Source: UBA12191 sp009937185 (GTDB lineage: Bacteria; Planctomycetota; UBA8108; UBA1146). From it: a stretch of 64,000 nt of DNA. The DNA lies in the NCBI GenBank assembly GCA_938075155.1, contig CALJGL010000012.1:1-64000 (forward strand), given 5' to 3'. Positions 25,626 to 34,286 of the stretch are shown here, in pieces (positions within the stretch are counted from its first letter, which is position 1; each line of letters opens with the position of its first letter). The notes under the pieces were generated by a model, which did not search any database, was not told the origin of the DNA, and saw only the letters and a program-made list of their open reading frames with translations. A program made the translations under genes and the position numbers.

Positions 25626-27032
25626 CTACGCGTTATTGAGGATGAACTCTGTTACCAGCATGAAGGTGATGGCAGCGGTGACATCATTGAAGCTCGTGAT
25701 AAAGGGGCCTGCGACGAGTGCAGGATCTAACCCCATCTTTCCGCATAATATCGGGATAGCGGTTCCAAAAGCACTCGCGAGTAATATTCCAATTCCTATT
25801 CCAGCGGTAACAGCGACAGGGAATAGTAAGTTCATCTGACCTGTTTGAATCCCGTCGAAAATCAATAACACCGATCCGATGACAAGGCCGATGCTGAGAG
25901 CGATCAATAAGCCGATGATGACTTCTTGCCGAAAGAGTCGGAGGGTTGATCTACCAATCTCGATATCTCCAACAGCCATTCCTCTTACGACCAGTGTGGC
26001 GGATTGAGTGCCTACGCCCCCTGCGATTCCCATGACTAGAGGAATGAATGCTGCGAGGAGTAATCGTCGATCTGCTGCCGATTCGAGAATCTGGCTAATT
26101 GAGCTCGCTTCCTCAACAGGGTGTAGCCAGGCGAGGATAAATCCGCTGATCACAGGCAAGAGAAGCCAGGGTATTCGAACCATGGCACGCTTGAGAATCT
26201 TCTGTTGGCTTGGGTGACCTTCTGGCGATCCTGCGATGCGATAGAAGTCTTCGTCTGCTTCTTCCGAGATGACTTGAACGATGTCATCGATCGTTGCCAC
26301 TCCTAGCAGGTGCTGATCATCATCGACGACGGGTATTGCCTTGAGGCCGTACCGACGAACCAAATTGGCCACTTCTTCTTGGTCGGAATTGACCAGAACT
26401 GAAATGACTTCGTTATTCATCAAGTTTTCGATTTTGATATCAGGATTACTGCCCAGAAGATCTCGAATAGACACGACGCCCTTGAGGTGCCTTTTTTCAT
26501 CGATGACGTAAACGTAGTTTACGACCTCGGAGTCAATTTGAGATTGAACTCGCTGAAGAGACATTCCTGCAGTGGAGTCTGCTTCCGTTGATATGTAATC
26601 AAGAGTCATGATTCCACCCGCAGACTCTGGCGGGTGTTGCATCAAGCGGAGAAGTTCGACAGTTGTTTCGGGATCCATGCCTGCCAACACTTCGCGCCGA
26701 CGATTCTGTGGGAGTTCATTGAGAAGATCGGTGGCTTCGTCGGGTGGCATTTCTTCTAGGATTTCTCTGAGAAGTTCTGAGTCGAGGTGATCGATGATCT
26801 GCTCTTGCGAGGTGGCATCCGTATCATCGATCACCTCGGCCTGAGCTTCGGTTTCGATGACAGAGAAGACTTTCCTTTTTTGTCGGGGGGAGAGATCGTC
26901 GAGAACGACAGCGATGTCTTCAGAGCGAATTTCTCGAAGGAGGTCTCCGAGTTTCTTCTCTGCGTCCGGTGATTCGAGAGCAGCCCTGATTTCTTCTGCC
27001 AGCTGGATTGGATCCTGGGGATGCTGGGACAT
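25626..27032 (-). CDS. mgtE: Magnesium transporter MgtE
   Basis: The protein of about 468 residues has the MgtE order: an N-terminal helical domain (about 15-130, SPRQKRKVFSVIE, LREILEEMPPDEATDLLNELP), two CBS domains (about 135-255, IMTLDYIST, NEVISVLVNSDQEEVANLVRRYGLKAIPVVD), a plug helix, and five C-terminal membrane segments with GIAGGVGTQSATLVVRGMA and PVAVTAGIGIGILLASAFGTAIPILC. It imports Mg(II) and is gated by cytosolic Mg(II). ATG 27032 has GAGGAG seven bases upstream; the frame opens at 27047. No M-box riboswitch was recognised upstream. Confidence 0.92.
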   Translation of the reverse strand: MSQHPQDPIQLAEEIRAALESPDAEKKLGDLLREIRSEDIAVVLDDLSPRQKRKVFSVIETEAQAEVIDDTDATSQEQIIDHLDSELLREILEEMPPDEATDLLNELPQNRRREVLAGMDPETTVELLRLMQHPPESAGGIMTLDYISTEADSTAGMSLQRVQSQIDSEVVNYVYVIDEKRHLKGVVSIRDLLGSNPDIKIENLMNNEVISVLVNSDQEEVANLVRRYGLKAIPVVDDDQHLLGVATIDDIVQVISEEADEDFYRIAGSPEGHPSQQKILKRAMVRIPWLLLPVISGFILAWLHPVEEASSISQILESAADRRLLLAAFIPLVMGIAGGVGTQSATLVVRGMAVGDIEIGRSTLRLFRQEVIIGLLIALSIGLVIGSVLLIFDGIQTGQMNLLFPVAVTAGIGIGILLASAFGTAIPILCGKMGLDPALVAGPFITSFNDVTAAITFMLVTEFILNNA

Positions 27033-27134
27033 TGTGGCGCTCCTCACGAGACGTTAGGGGACTCAGGAGATGTTGCCCTTCTCGTCAGGAAGATCAACTG
27101 TTACGGAGGGATCTACGAATCGGATTATTGGAGA

Positions 27135-27194
27135 CAGGAGAAGACTCCTGCCACGCTGGCAGATGGGTGTGTCGGGTCTGGCAGGCTCCTGCCA
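27135..27194. repeat. Cluster of three dyads, candidate enhancer sites
   Basis: Perfect inverted repeats lie next to each other: CAGGAG/CTCCTG (27135-27150), CTGCCA/TGGCAG (27148-27162) and TGGCAGG/CCTGCCA (27179-27194). The last two share the half-site TGGCAG, with centres about 32 bp apart, roughly three helical turns. They lie about 140-170 bp upstream of the start expected from the sigma-54-like promoter, where activators of that class usually bind. Confidence 0.5.
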
Positions 27195-27299
27195 ACATGA
27201 CATGGCTCAAGGGTATGAGTACTACAGTACTGCCGAAAATGTAATTGTAAGACTATATAAAATAATAACTTAGGGTTATTGCTGTAGAAGGTCGCTCAG

Positions 27300-27315
27300 C
27301 GGCACACCCCTTGCG
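27300..27315 (+). promoter_or_regulatory. Sigma-54-type (-24/-12) promoter
   Basis: CGGCAC-ACCCC-TTGCG matches the consensus TGGCAC-N5-TTGC at the conserved GG and GC dinucleotides with exact spacing; only the leading T is C. The expected start is near 27326, about 90 bp before the receiver gene. No competing -35/-10 pair is obvious here. Confidence 0.6.
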
Positions 27316-27416
27316 TATAAAACTTAGCCTCAGAGTTGGAAATGACGGAAAAGCCCGATTCAGGGAGGCGTTTTCTGGTGTTTTCTTCGGTCGGTGGTCT
27401 GGGATGAAAAGAGAAT

Positions 27417-27875
27417 GTGATGACTTTTCCCCGTTCCGCATCTGACCGTTGGCGTGTCCTGCTTGCGGATGACGACGATGGCGTCCGTGGCAGTCTTGCT
27501 GCCTTGCTCGACAAGGATGGCTTTGACACCCAGGAGGTGCGAGGCGGTGAAGAGGCGATGAGGTTCCTGAGACGGGACTGGAATGCCTCACAAAAGAGTT
27601 CGGGTGATCCGGCGAAATCATCAGTAGCGACGACTATTGATCTGATGATTCTCGACGTTCACATGCCCGATCTGACAGGTGTCGAAGTGCTGCGAAAGGT
27701 CCGCCAGGAATTGTGCTGGTCGTTGCCGACACTTTTTGTCAGTGGTGAAGCAAGTATAGAGTTACACGAGGAAGTGAAGTCCGTGGGAGGGTTCGCGTTG
27801 TTGTCAAAGCCGGTGATGCCGGCTGTCTTCAGAGGCAACGTGCAAGATCTGGTGCGGACCTTTCTTCTGGATTGA
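27417..27875 (+). CDS. Single-domain response regulator (receiver only)
   Basis: The 152-residue protein is a lone CheY-like receiver: acidic pocket LLADDDDGVRG, phosphoacceptor in LMILDVHMPDLTG, the conserved Ser in LFVSGEAS and the Lys in LLSKPV. A 25-residue insertion (about 55-75, WNASQKSSGDPAKSSVATT) lies between helix 2 and strand 3. There is no output domain and no adjacent histidine kinase gene. It starts with GTG 27417 or ATG 27420. It sits 57 bp upstream of groES in the same direction, behind a sigma-54-like promoter, so it may be co-expressed with the chaperonin genes. Confidence 0.82.
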   Translation: MMTFPRSASDRWRVLLADDDDGVRGSLAALLDKDGFDTQEVRGGEEAMRFLRRDWNASQKSSGDPAKSSVATTIDLMILDVHMPDLTGVEVLRKVRQELCWSLPTLFVSGEASIELHEEVKSVGGFALLSKPVMPAVFRGNVQDLVRTFLLD

Positions 27876-27898
27876 AAATTGAACTGTTAGTCATGTGT

Positions 27899-27913
27899 AT
27901 GCCCCAAGGGCAT
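27899..27913 (+). promoter_or_regulatory. Short hairpin in groES leader
   Basis: ATGCCC-CAA-GGGCAT is a perfect 6-bp stem with a 3-nt loop, ending seven bases before the groES ribosome binding site (GGGAGGG at 27920-27926). It is not a CIRCE element. It could be a protein-binding dyad or a weak RNA structure in the leader. Confidence 0.4.
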
Positions 27914-27932
27914 GAGAAAGGGAGGGACTCCA

Positions 27933-28229
27933 ATGTCCAAACTCAATCTTCGTCCGCTCAACGACAAGATCGTTGTCAAGCGGCTCGAAGCCCAAGAAAA
28001 GTCACCTGGTGGGATCTTCTTGCCAGATAATGCCAAGGAAAAGCCACGTGAAGGCAAAGTCATGGCACTTGGAGATGGCAAGCTTCTCAAAGACGGCAAC
28101 CGCGCGAACTTCCAAGTGAAGAAGAACGATGTTGTCATCTTTAGTGCTTATGCAGGAACTGAGATCAAAGTCGAGGGTCAGGAATACCTGATCATGAGCG
28201 AGGATGATGTTCTCGCCATTTGTGACTGA
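27933..28229 (+). CDS. groES: Co-chaperonin GroES
   Basis: The 98-residue protein is the lid of the GroEL folding chamber. LRPLNDKIVVKRLEAQEKSPGGIFLPDNAKEKP includes the mobile loop, and the GEG/YAGTEIKVEGQEYLIMSEDDVLAI C-terminus is standard. ATG 27933 has GGGAGGG with a seven-base gap; the frame extends upstream to 27912. It is followed by groEL after 72 bp. No HrcA-type CIRCE repeat was seen upstream. Confidence 0.96.
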   Translation: MSKLNLRPLNDKIVVKRLEAQEKSPGGIFLPDNAKEKPREGKVMALGDGKLLKDGNRANFQVKKNDVVIFSAYAGTEIKVEGQEYLIMSEDDVLAICD

Positions 28230-28301
28230 TTAATTCGATTAACCCGGTCGCCGGATCAATGAGATCCATAAAGGTGACCCGAAATGAGAGGAACCGACAC
28301 G

Positions 28302-29954
28302 ATGGGCGCAAAGCGCATCGCGTTTGACCAAGAAGCTCGCGATTCCGTTCGCCGCGGCGTTCAGAAACTTGCTAAAGCTGTCATGGTCACGCTCGGCCCC
28401 AGAGGCCGCAACGTCGTTCTCGAGAAATCCTTCGGCGCTCCCACCGTCACCAAAGACGGTGTGACTGTTGCACGTGAAATTGAACTCGAGGACTCTTTTG
28501 AAAACATGGGCGCACAAATGGTCAAAGAGGTCTCCGCAAAGACTTCTGACAATGCCGGAGACGGTACGACCACAGCCACTGTTCTCGCTAATGCCATCTT
28601 TAAAGAGGGCCTGCGTAACGTGACTGCCGGTGCTAACCCGGTCAGCATTCAGCGCGGTATCAACAAGGCCGTCGCTGCGATCGTGACTCGCTTAGGTGAA
28701 ATGTCCACCGAGGTGAAGGATAAGAACGAGATCGCTCAGGTCGGTAGCATCGCTGCCAACAACGACCCAGAAATCGGTGGGATCATTGCTGATGCCATGG
28801 AGAAGGTCGGAAAAGACGGTGTGATCACAGTTGAAGAGGGTAAGTCCCTTGAGACTACTGTGGACTGGGTTGAGGGAATGCAGGTCGACAAGGGTTACTT
28901 GTCTCCGCATTTCGTGACCGACACTGAAGACATGGCTTGTGTACTCGAAGATCCCTACATCCTTATTCACGAGAAGAAGGTCGGATCCATCAAGGATCTC
29001 GTGCCTCTGCTCGAGAAGATTGCCCAATCCGGCAAGCCGATCCTTGTGATCGCCGAGGATGTTGAAGGTGAAGCTCTTGCGACTCTCGTCGTCAACAAGC
29101 TTCGCGGAACCTTCTCCTGCTGTGCCGTCAAGGCTCCAGGATTCGGAGATCGTCGTAAGGCGATGCTCGAAGATATCGCTATTCTTACCGGTGGCCGTGC
29201 CATTTTCGAAGATCTTGGAATTGATTTGAAGAACGTAGATATCTCGTTCCTCGGTCGCGCCAAGAAGGTGATCATCGAGAAAGAAACCACCACCGTCATT
29301 GAGGGTGCGGGTTCTTCCGAAGACATCAAGAGCAGGATCGATCAGATCCGCTCCGAGATGGAAAAAGCCTCCTCAGATTACGATCGTGAAAAGCTTCAAG
29401 AGCGTCTTGCAAAGCTCAGTGGTGGAGTTGCCCAGATTAACGTTGGCGCTGCTACTGAAGTCGAGATGAAGGAGAAGAAGGCTCGCGTTGAGGACGCCCT
29501 TCATGCGACCCGTGCTGCGGTCGAAGAGGGAATCGTTCCTGGCGGTGGCGTGGCATTGATCCGCGCAAGCCTGGTCCTAGACACCGTCAAGCTTTCTGGG
29601 GACGAGATGATTGGTATCGACATTGTTCGTCGTGCAGTCGAAGCTCCGATTCGCCAGATTGCGGAGAATGCCGGTGTCGACGGTGCAGTCGTCAGCGAGC
29701 GCGTCAAGAATGGTGAGGAGGGCTTCGATGCTCTTCACCTCGAGTATGTGGATATGATCAAGACCGGAATCATTGATCCGACGAAGGTCACTCGTACCGC
29801 ACTCGAGAACGCCGCTTCTATTGGCGGGCTTCTGTTGACCACCGAAGCTGTTGTCAGTGATCTGCCTTCCTCCGACGATGGCGGAGCAGCTGCTGCTGCC
29901 GCCGCCGGCATGGGTGGCATGGGTGGTATGGGCGGCATGGGCGGCATGTACTAG
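28302..29954 (+). CDS. groEL: Chaperonin GroEL
   Basis: The 550-residue, 60-kDa chaperonin has AAKRIAFDQEARDSV-type opening, the ATP site GDGTTTATVLA, the apical domain EGMQVDKGYLSPHFVTD, and the ending of Ala-rich linker plus GGM repeats (GMGGMGGMGGMGGMY). A terminal Tyr after the GGM tail is slightly unusual. ATG 28302 (MGAKRIAF) is chosen; the frame extends to 28284. Only one groEL is in the window. Planctomycetota often have several, so whether this is the housekeeping copy is unknown. A strong terminator follows. Confidence 0.97.
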   Translation: MGAKRIAFDQEARDSVRRGVQKLAKAVMVTLGPRGRNVVLEKSFGAPTVTKDGVTVAREIELEDSFENMGAQMVKEVSAKTSDNAGDGTTTATVLANAIFKEGLRNVTAGANPVSIQRGINKAVAAIVTRLGEMSTEVKDKNEIAQVGSIAANNDPEIGGIIADAMEKVGKDGVITVEEGKSLETTVDWVEGMQVDKGYLSPHFVTDTEDMACVLEDPYILIHEKKVGSIKDLVPLLEKIAQSGKPILVIAEDVEGEALATLVVNKLRGTFSCCAVKAPGFGDRRKAMLEDIAILTGGRAIFEDLGIDLKNVDISFLGRAKKVIIEKETTTVIEGAGSSEDIKSRIDQIRSEMEKASSDYDREKLQERLAKLSGGVAQINVGAATEVEMKEKKARVEDALHATRAAVEEGIVPGGGVALIRASLVLDTVKLSGDEMIGIDIVRRAVEAPIRQIAENAGVDGAVVSERVKNGEEGFDALHLEYVDMIKTGIIDPTKVTRTALENAASIGGLLLTTEAVVSDLPSSDDGGAAAAAAAGMGGMGGMGGMGGMY

Positions 29955-29990
29955 CCGACCGTTTCACCTGAAGCGATTGCGAATTGAAGA

Positions 29991-30024
29991 GGCCCCGCGG
30001 AGTTCACTCCGCGGGGCCTTTTTT
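29991..30024 (+). terminator. Intrinsic terminator after groEL
   Basis: GC-rich perfect 13-bp inverted repeat (29991-30003 and 30006-30018; core GGCCCCGCGGAG/CTCCGCGGGGCC) with a 2-nt loop, followed by TTTTTT. It lies about 36 bp after the groEL stop. Confidence 0.92.
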
Positions 30025-30048
30025 GTTTCAAACGAGATCGCCTTGAGG

Positions 30049-30309
30049 TCAATCCTCCAAGGTTTTGGGGGCCAGGTGCTCTCGGTAGATTCTTTGGGAC
30101 ATGATGACCCCTGCGACAAGTCCGAAAAGCAATCCTCCACCCAAAAGAGCGAGGATTTCATAGATATCGCTGGGGGGAGCGAAGCCCTCAGGGGCACCTC
30201 CCCCCGGGGGATAAGCGAAGCGAATAATCAGCATGACGACAGAGCCGGTCATGAAGGAGATGATCAACGGTTGGATGAAAATCCAGATCCACAAGAACAG
30301 CTTAGTCAT
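30049..30309 (-). CDS. Small two-helix membrane protein, unknown
   Basis: The 86-residue protein has two hydrophobic segments (about 4-32, FLWIWIFIQPLIISFMTGSVVMLII, and 53-72, ILALLGGGLLFGLVAGVIM) separated by a Pro/Gly-rich loop. I recognise no family. ATG 30309 has GGGAGG seven bases upstream. It lies 30 bp after the helicase stop and is probably co-transcribed with it. Confidence 0.6.
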   Translation of the reverse strand: MTKLFLWIWIFIQPLIISFMTGSVVMLIIRFAYPPGGGAPEGFAPPSDIYEILALLGGGLLFGLVAGVIMSQRIYREHLAPKTLED

Positions 30310-30339
30310 CGTTGAACCTCCCTGGTGTTCAGGCAACTT

Positions 30340-31788
30340 TTAGCGGTCGGGTCTGCTTCTGCGGTTTCTGCTGTCTCCGCCACCGCTTGGTCCCTTTCTG
30401 GGGCCACCACCTTTGGAGCGATTTCCGCCGCCTCCGGATCGGGAGCCACCACTACGGGGCCCTGATCCTCTTGAACCACCCGCTCTTGGGCCACCATGGC
30501 GTCCTCGGGAGGGGGGACCACTTCTTCGTCGCTGTTGTGGATCCGGTTGAATCCCTTTTGGCGGAGTCCACTCTTCTTCTGTGATATCAAAACCGGTTTC
30601 AGAGACGATGCGGTTCCAGGACAGTTTGTCTGCAGGGTCGACGAGGCTGAAAGTCTCGCCCTTTGCTCCAGCTCGTCCTGTACGACCAATACGATGGACG
30701 TAGGTCTCGACTTCATCGGGGACGTCGTAGTTGATGACACGAGCGACGGCTTCGACATCGAGGCCCCTGGCGGCTACATCTGTAGCGACTAAGGTCGTAA
30801 TCTTTCGATCTCGAAAGCCTTCGAGAACTTTGAAACGGCGCTCCTGGTCATGATCCCCGTGAAGGGATCCTGCGGGAAAGCCTCGACCCCAAAGGTCTCT
30901 GTCGAGCTCAATGACAGTACGTCGTGTGTTGCAGAAAATGATACAAGTTTCATTCGGATACTGATTCAGGATCTCGTGGATCCAGTACTTTTTGGTCCAG
31001 TCCCGACAGCGGATGAACTTTTGATCAATTTCTGGAACGGTGGCCATCTCGCTGATGGTGGAGATGGTTTCCGGATCTTTCATGAATCTGCGAGTGAGAG
31101 ATTTGATCTTGGGCGGAAGAGTCGCTGAAAAGAGGCACGTTTGTCGTTCGGGTGGCGTGTGTTGGAGTATGTCATTGACGTCGTCAATGAATCCCATGTC
31201 GAGCATTCTGTCTGCTTCATCCAGAACGACGTGTTCTACCCAGCCCAGACGGATTTTCCCACTCTTGAGGAAATCAAGAACGCGACCGGGAGTTCCGACA
31301 ACCATTTGTGCGCCGCGTCTCAACTGCATCAGTTGTTGGGCAGCATGAATGCCGCCCACTACAAGGGCGACTCGAATACCCACGGCTTCTCCAAGCTTGG
31401 AGGCCACTTCTTCGACTTGTTGAGCCAGTTCACGTGTGGGGCAGAGAACGAGAGCTTGAATGCCGACTCGTTCAGGATCAAGTTTCCCCATGATAGGCGC
31501 AGTAAAGGCGAGAGTTTTCCCGGTGCCTGTTTCTGCTTTTCCAATTAGATCCAATCCCTTTACTGCGACGGGAATAGAGAGTTCTTGGATAGGAGTCGGG
31601 AATTTGAAACCCAACTTGAGCAGTTGGTCCTGAATTTCAGTTGGAAGCGGGAGATCAGTGAACAGAGTCTTCGACTCTTCTTCAATGATCTCCTCCTCAT
31701 TCACAACCTCTTCCTCCTTGGGAGGGTCGGAATCAGGTTCATCAAGGCCAGAGAGGAAATCGTCACCATTCGTGGGGGTATTGTTCAT
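30340..31788 (-). CDS. DEAD-box RNA helicase
   Basis: The 482-residue ATP-dependent RNA helicase shows the motifs in order: Q motif FPTPIQELSIP, I AETGTGKT, Ia PTRELAQQ, TPGR, II LDEAD, III SAT, then IV FCNTRR, V ARGLDVEAV and VI HRIGRTGRAG. It has an acidic N-terminal extension (about 15-40, DEPDSDPPKEEEVVNEEE) and a C-terminal tail of about 75 residues rich in Arg/Gly/Ser, as in RhlE/CsdA-type cold-shock or ribosome-assembly helicases. The specific role is not readable. Confidence 0.92.
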   Translation of the reverse strand: MNNTPTNGDDFLSGLDEPDSDPPKEEEVVNEEEIIEEESKTLFTDLPLPTEIQDQLLKLGFKFPTPIQELSIPVAVKGLDLIGKAETGTGKTLAFTAPIMGKLDPERVGIQALVLCPTRELAQQVEEVASKLGEAVGIRVALVVGGIHAAQQLMQLRRGAQMVVGTPGRVLDFLKSGKIRLGWVEHVVLDEADRMLDMGFIDDVNDILQHTPPERQTCLFSATLPPKIKSLTRRFMKDPETISTISEMATVPEIDQKFIRCRDWTKKYWIHEILNQYPNETCIIFCNTRRTVIELDRDLWGRGFPAGSLHGDHDQERRFKVLEGFRDRKITTLVATDVAARGLDVEAVARVINYDVPDEVETYVHRIGRTGRAGAKGETFSLVDPADKLSWNRIVSETGFDITEEEWTPPKGIQPDPQQRRRSGPPSRGRHGGPRAGGSRGSGPRSGGSRSGGGGNRSKGGGPRKGPSGGGDSRNRRSRPDR

Positions 31789-31871
31789 GTGTGTATTGTA
31801 AGGCTATGACCCCATAAAGGACATCGGACCTGAGGATTTCCTCGCGTTGTACTGTAGACAAGGAATGGCTC

Positions 31872-31880
31872 TGATATGAT
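31872..31880 (+). promoter_or_regulatory. Extended -10 promoter for UDP-sugar operon
   Basis: TGATATGAT matches an extended -10 (TGnTATAAT) in the intergenic region between the divergent helicase and UDP-glucose dehydrogenase genes. A good -35 is not obvious. It predicts a leader of about 95 nt. Confidence 0.35.
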
Positions 31881-31982
31881 TAAGGGGACCGAAGATCGAA
31901 ATACGGTACTGTGAGTGCAGTTCGGGGATCATTCGAGTCGATCAAAAAGAATCAAGAATTTCAGTGCAAGGGTGTTAGAACC

Positions 31983-33305
31983 ATGAAGATCACAGTGGTT
32001 GGAACTGGATATGTCGGACTTGTCACTGGAACCTGTTTTGCCGAAAGCGGCAATCAGGTCATCTGCGTCGACAATGACCACCAAAAAGTGGAGGACCTTC
32101 AGGCAGGCAAAATTCCTATTTATGAGCCGGGTCTCGAAGAGCTTGTCGAAAGGAATGTCAAAGGAGGTCGCCTCCATTTCACAACTGATTTGGCGAGTGC
32201 TGTCTCCGAATCAGAGATTTCATTCATCGCAGTGGGAACTCCCCAATCGGATGATGGTTCTTGTGATTTAACTGCTGTGAAAATCGTTGCTGCAGAAATT
32301 GGCGCAGCCATGATTGGACCTCAAATTGTCGTCAACAAATCGACAGTTCCTGTGGGTACAGCTGATCTCGTGACGACCATTCTTAAATCGAATACAGAGT
32401 TTCAGGTAGAAGTTGTTTCGAACCCCGAGTTCCTAAAAGAAGGAGCCGCGATCGATGACTTTATGAAACCTGATCGAGTTGTCATCGGTACGAACAGCAT
32501 AGAGGTTTCAGAGAAGATGAAGGATCTATACGCACCATTTGTAAGGACAGGAAAGCCTTTGATGGTGATGGACCCACCTTCTGCTGAACTGACGAAGTAT
32601 GCCTCTAACGCGATGCTCGCAACCAAGATTTCATTTATGAATGAACTCTCTAGGTTGAGTGAGCGTGTGGGAGCAGATATTTCAAAGGTTCGTCAAGGAA
32701 TGGGAGCGGACAGCAGAATTGGGCAGCACTTCCTCTTCCCCGGTGTGGGTTATGGAGGCTCGTGTTTCCCGAAAGATATCAAAGCGCTTTCTCACTTAGG
32801 AAAAGAAAACGAACTTCAACTTGAGATTTTGGCTGCAGTGGATTCTGTGAATGATTCGCAGAAGAAAGTGCTCTCTGAAAAGGTGGTTCGCCGATTTGGT
32901 GACGATCTCTCAGGTCACTGCTTTGGGATCTGGGGGCTGGCCTTTAAACCCAAAACCGACGATATGCGAGAAGCACCCTCGATCGTCATTATCGAAGAGC
33001 TTCTTCGTCGAGGTGCGACTGTTCGCGCTCATGACCCCGAGGCTATCGAAACAACACGGGATATCCTGGGTGACCGGATAGAGTACTGTACCGATCCATA
33101 TAAGGCCCTCGACGGTGCAACAGCATTGTTGTTGGTCACAGAATGGAACGAGTATCGCAGGCCCGACTTTGATCAGATTCGAAGTCTTCTCAAAGAGCAG
33201 GTGCTCTTTGATGGCAGAAATATTTGGAGTGCTGATCTTAGTGAGAAGCACGATTTTGAGTACTACGGCATAGGAATGCGAGGTTCTCGAAATGTCCAGA
33301 AGTAG
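31983..33305 (+). CDS. UDP-glucose 6-dehydrogenase
   Basis: The 440-residue enzyme oxidises UDP-glucose to UDP-glucuronate with two NAD+. The N-terminal Rossmann motif is VVGTGYVGLVTGTCFAE; PEFLKEG, TKYASNAMLATKISFMNE and catalytic Cys in GYGGSCFPKD follow; GLAFKPKTDDMREAPS is in the C-terminal domain. ATG 31983 (MKITVVGTG) is chosen over the longer frame from 31911. The next gene (14-bp overlap) likely decarboxylates its product, giving UDP-xylose for surface polysaccharide. Confidence 0.92.
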   Translation: MKITVVGTGYVGLVTGTCFAESGNQVICVDNDHQKVEDLQAGKIPIYEPGLEELVERNVKGGRLHFTTDLASAVSESEISFIAVGTPQSDDGSCDLTAVKIVAAEIGAAMIGPQIVVNKSTVPVGTADLVTTILKSNTEFQVEVVSNPEFLKEGAAIDDFMKPDRVVIGTNSIEVSEKMKDLYAPFVRTGKPLMVMDPPSAELTKYASNAMLATKISFMNELSRLSERVGADISKVRQGMGADSRIGQHFLFPGVGYGGSCFPKDIKALSHLGKENELQLEILAAVDSVNDSQKKVLSEKVVRRFGDDLSGHCFGIWGLAFKPKTDDMREAPSIVIIEELLRRGATVRAHDPEAIETTRDILGDRIEYCTDPYKALDGATALLLVTEWNEYRRPDFDQIRSLLKEQVLFDGRNIWSADLSEKHDFEYYGIGMRGSRNVQK

Positions 33306-34266
33306 AGTTCTCATCACTGGTGGCGCTGGATTTATTGGATCCCATTTGGCAGACCTTTTTCTCTCAAGAGATTGGGATGTTGTGGTGATGGATAATCTCC
33401 TCACCGGAGATCTGAAAAATATTGAGCATTTAATCGGTAAGCCAGAGTTTCAATTTTTCAAGCAAGACGTGACGGAATACATACACGTGTCTGGGAAAGT
33501 TGATGCCATTCTTCATTTCGCATCTCCTGCGAGTCCTATTGATTATCAAGAGTATCCGATCCAAACCTTGAAGGTGGGGTCCCTCGGCACTCATAAGGCA
33601 CTAGGTCTCGCGCGCAGTTGCGGTGCTAAATTCCTATTAGCGAGTACGAGTGAAGTGTATGGAGATCCCCAGATTCATCCGCAACCGGAGAGCTACTGGG
33701 GCAATGTCAATCCGATTGGCGTCAGGGGCGTTTACGACGAGGCGAAGCGCTTTGCCGAAGCGATGACCTTGGCGTATCACCGTGCTCATGGCGTCGATAC
33801 TCGTATCGTCAGGATTTTCAACACTTATGGATCTCGAATGCGTCTCAATGACGGAAGAGCACTTCCTAATTTTGTTTGCCAGGCGATTCGTGGAGAAGCA
33901 TTGACGGTATACGGCGATGGGGCTCAGACTCGTTCCTTCTGTCATGTCTCTGATCTTATTGAGGGAATCTGGAAACTTCTTCACGTGGACACGCATGATC
34001 CTGTAAATATCGGTAATCCCAATGAGATTCCGATTACGGAGTTTGCTCGTAAAGTGCTCTCCGCGACCGGTTCGTCCAGCGCGATAAAGAATCATCCTCT
34101 TCCAGAGGATGATCCTCAGGTCAGACAGCCAGATATCAGCAGGGCTCGCGAGATTCTTGGCTGGGAGCCAGCAGTGTCTCTTGAGGAGGGACTGCGCATG
34201 ACGGTTCCTTACTTTGAGGAAAAGATCAGACAACTCGGAAACGAGACTCTTTCAGTTCCCGAATAA
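33292..34266 (+). CDS. UDP-glucuronate decarboxylase (UXS-like), NAD-dependent SDR
   Basis: The 324-residue extended SDR has the NAD motif TGGAGFIGSHLADLF, catalytic Ser in LLASTSEVYG and the YxxxK in VYDEAKRFAEA, with SYWGNVNPIGVRGVYDE being characteristic of UDP-xylose synthase. The expected reaction is UDP-glucuronate to UDP-xylose plus CO2. ATG 33292 has GAGG eight bases upstream and overlaps the dehydrogenase gene by 14 bp. The NAD kinase gene follows 20 bp later. Confidence 0.9.
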   Translation: MSRSRVLITGGAGFIGSHLADLFLSRDWDVVVMDNLLTGDLKNIEHLIGKPEFQFFKQDVTEYIHVSGKVDAILHFASPASPIDYQEYPIQTLKVGSLGTHKALGLARSCGAKFLLASTSEVYGDPQIHPQPESYWGNVNPIGVRGVYDEAKRFAEAMTLAYHRAHGVDTRIVRIFNTYGSRMRLNDGRALPNFVCQAIRGEALTVYGDGAQTRSFCHVSDLIEGIWKLLHVDTHDPVNIGNPNEIPITEFARKVLSATGSSSAIKNHPLPEDDPQVRQPDISRAREILGWEPAVSLEEGLRMTVPYFEEKIRQLGNETLSVPE

Positions 34267-34286
34267 CCGATCAGGAGGGCTAGACC

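Larger units (their letters stand above)
27033..27416. promoter_or_regulatory. Divergent regulatory gap between mgtE and receiver gene
   Basis: This 384-bp gap holds no credible gene. It contains the three clustered dyads at 27135-27194, an AT-rich tract near 27240-27270 (TATATAAAATAATAA) and the sigma-54-like promoter at 27300. Both neighbours are transcribed away from it. Confidence 0.6.

Noticed and set aside
27875..27932. CIRCE or sigma-32 site before groES
   Set aside because: No TTAGCACTC/GAGTGCTAA repeat is present; a TTGAA-type and CCCC stretch do not have sigma-32 spacing.
29908..29951. ATGGGTGGC-type repeats at the end of groEL as a microsatellite
   Set aside because: They encode the normal GGM tail of GroEL.
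30306..30758. 150-residue minus-strand ORF over the helicase 3' end
   Set aside because: Shadow of the Arg/Gly-rich tail of the DEAD-box helicase in another frame.
31308..31493. Plus-strand ORFs over helicase, cytochrome and other genes
   Set aside because: Antisense shadows without ribosome binding sites or recognisable protein features.
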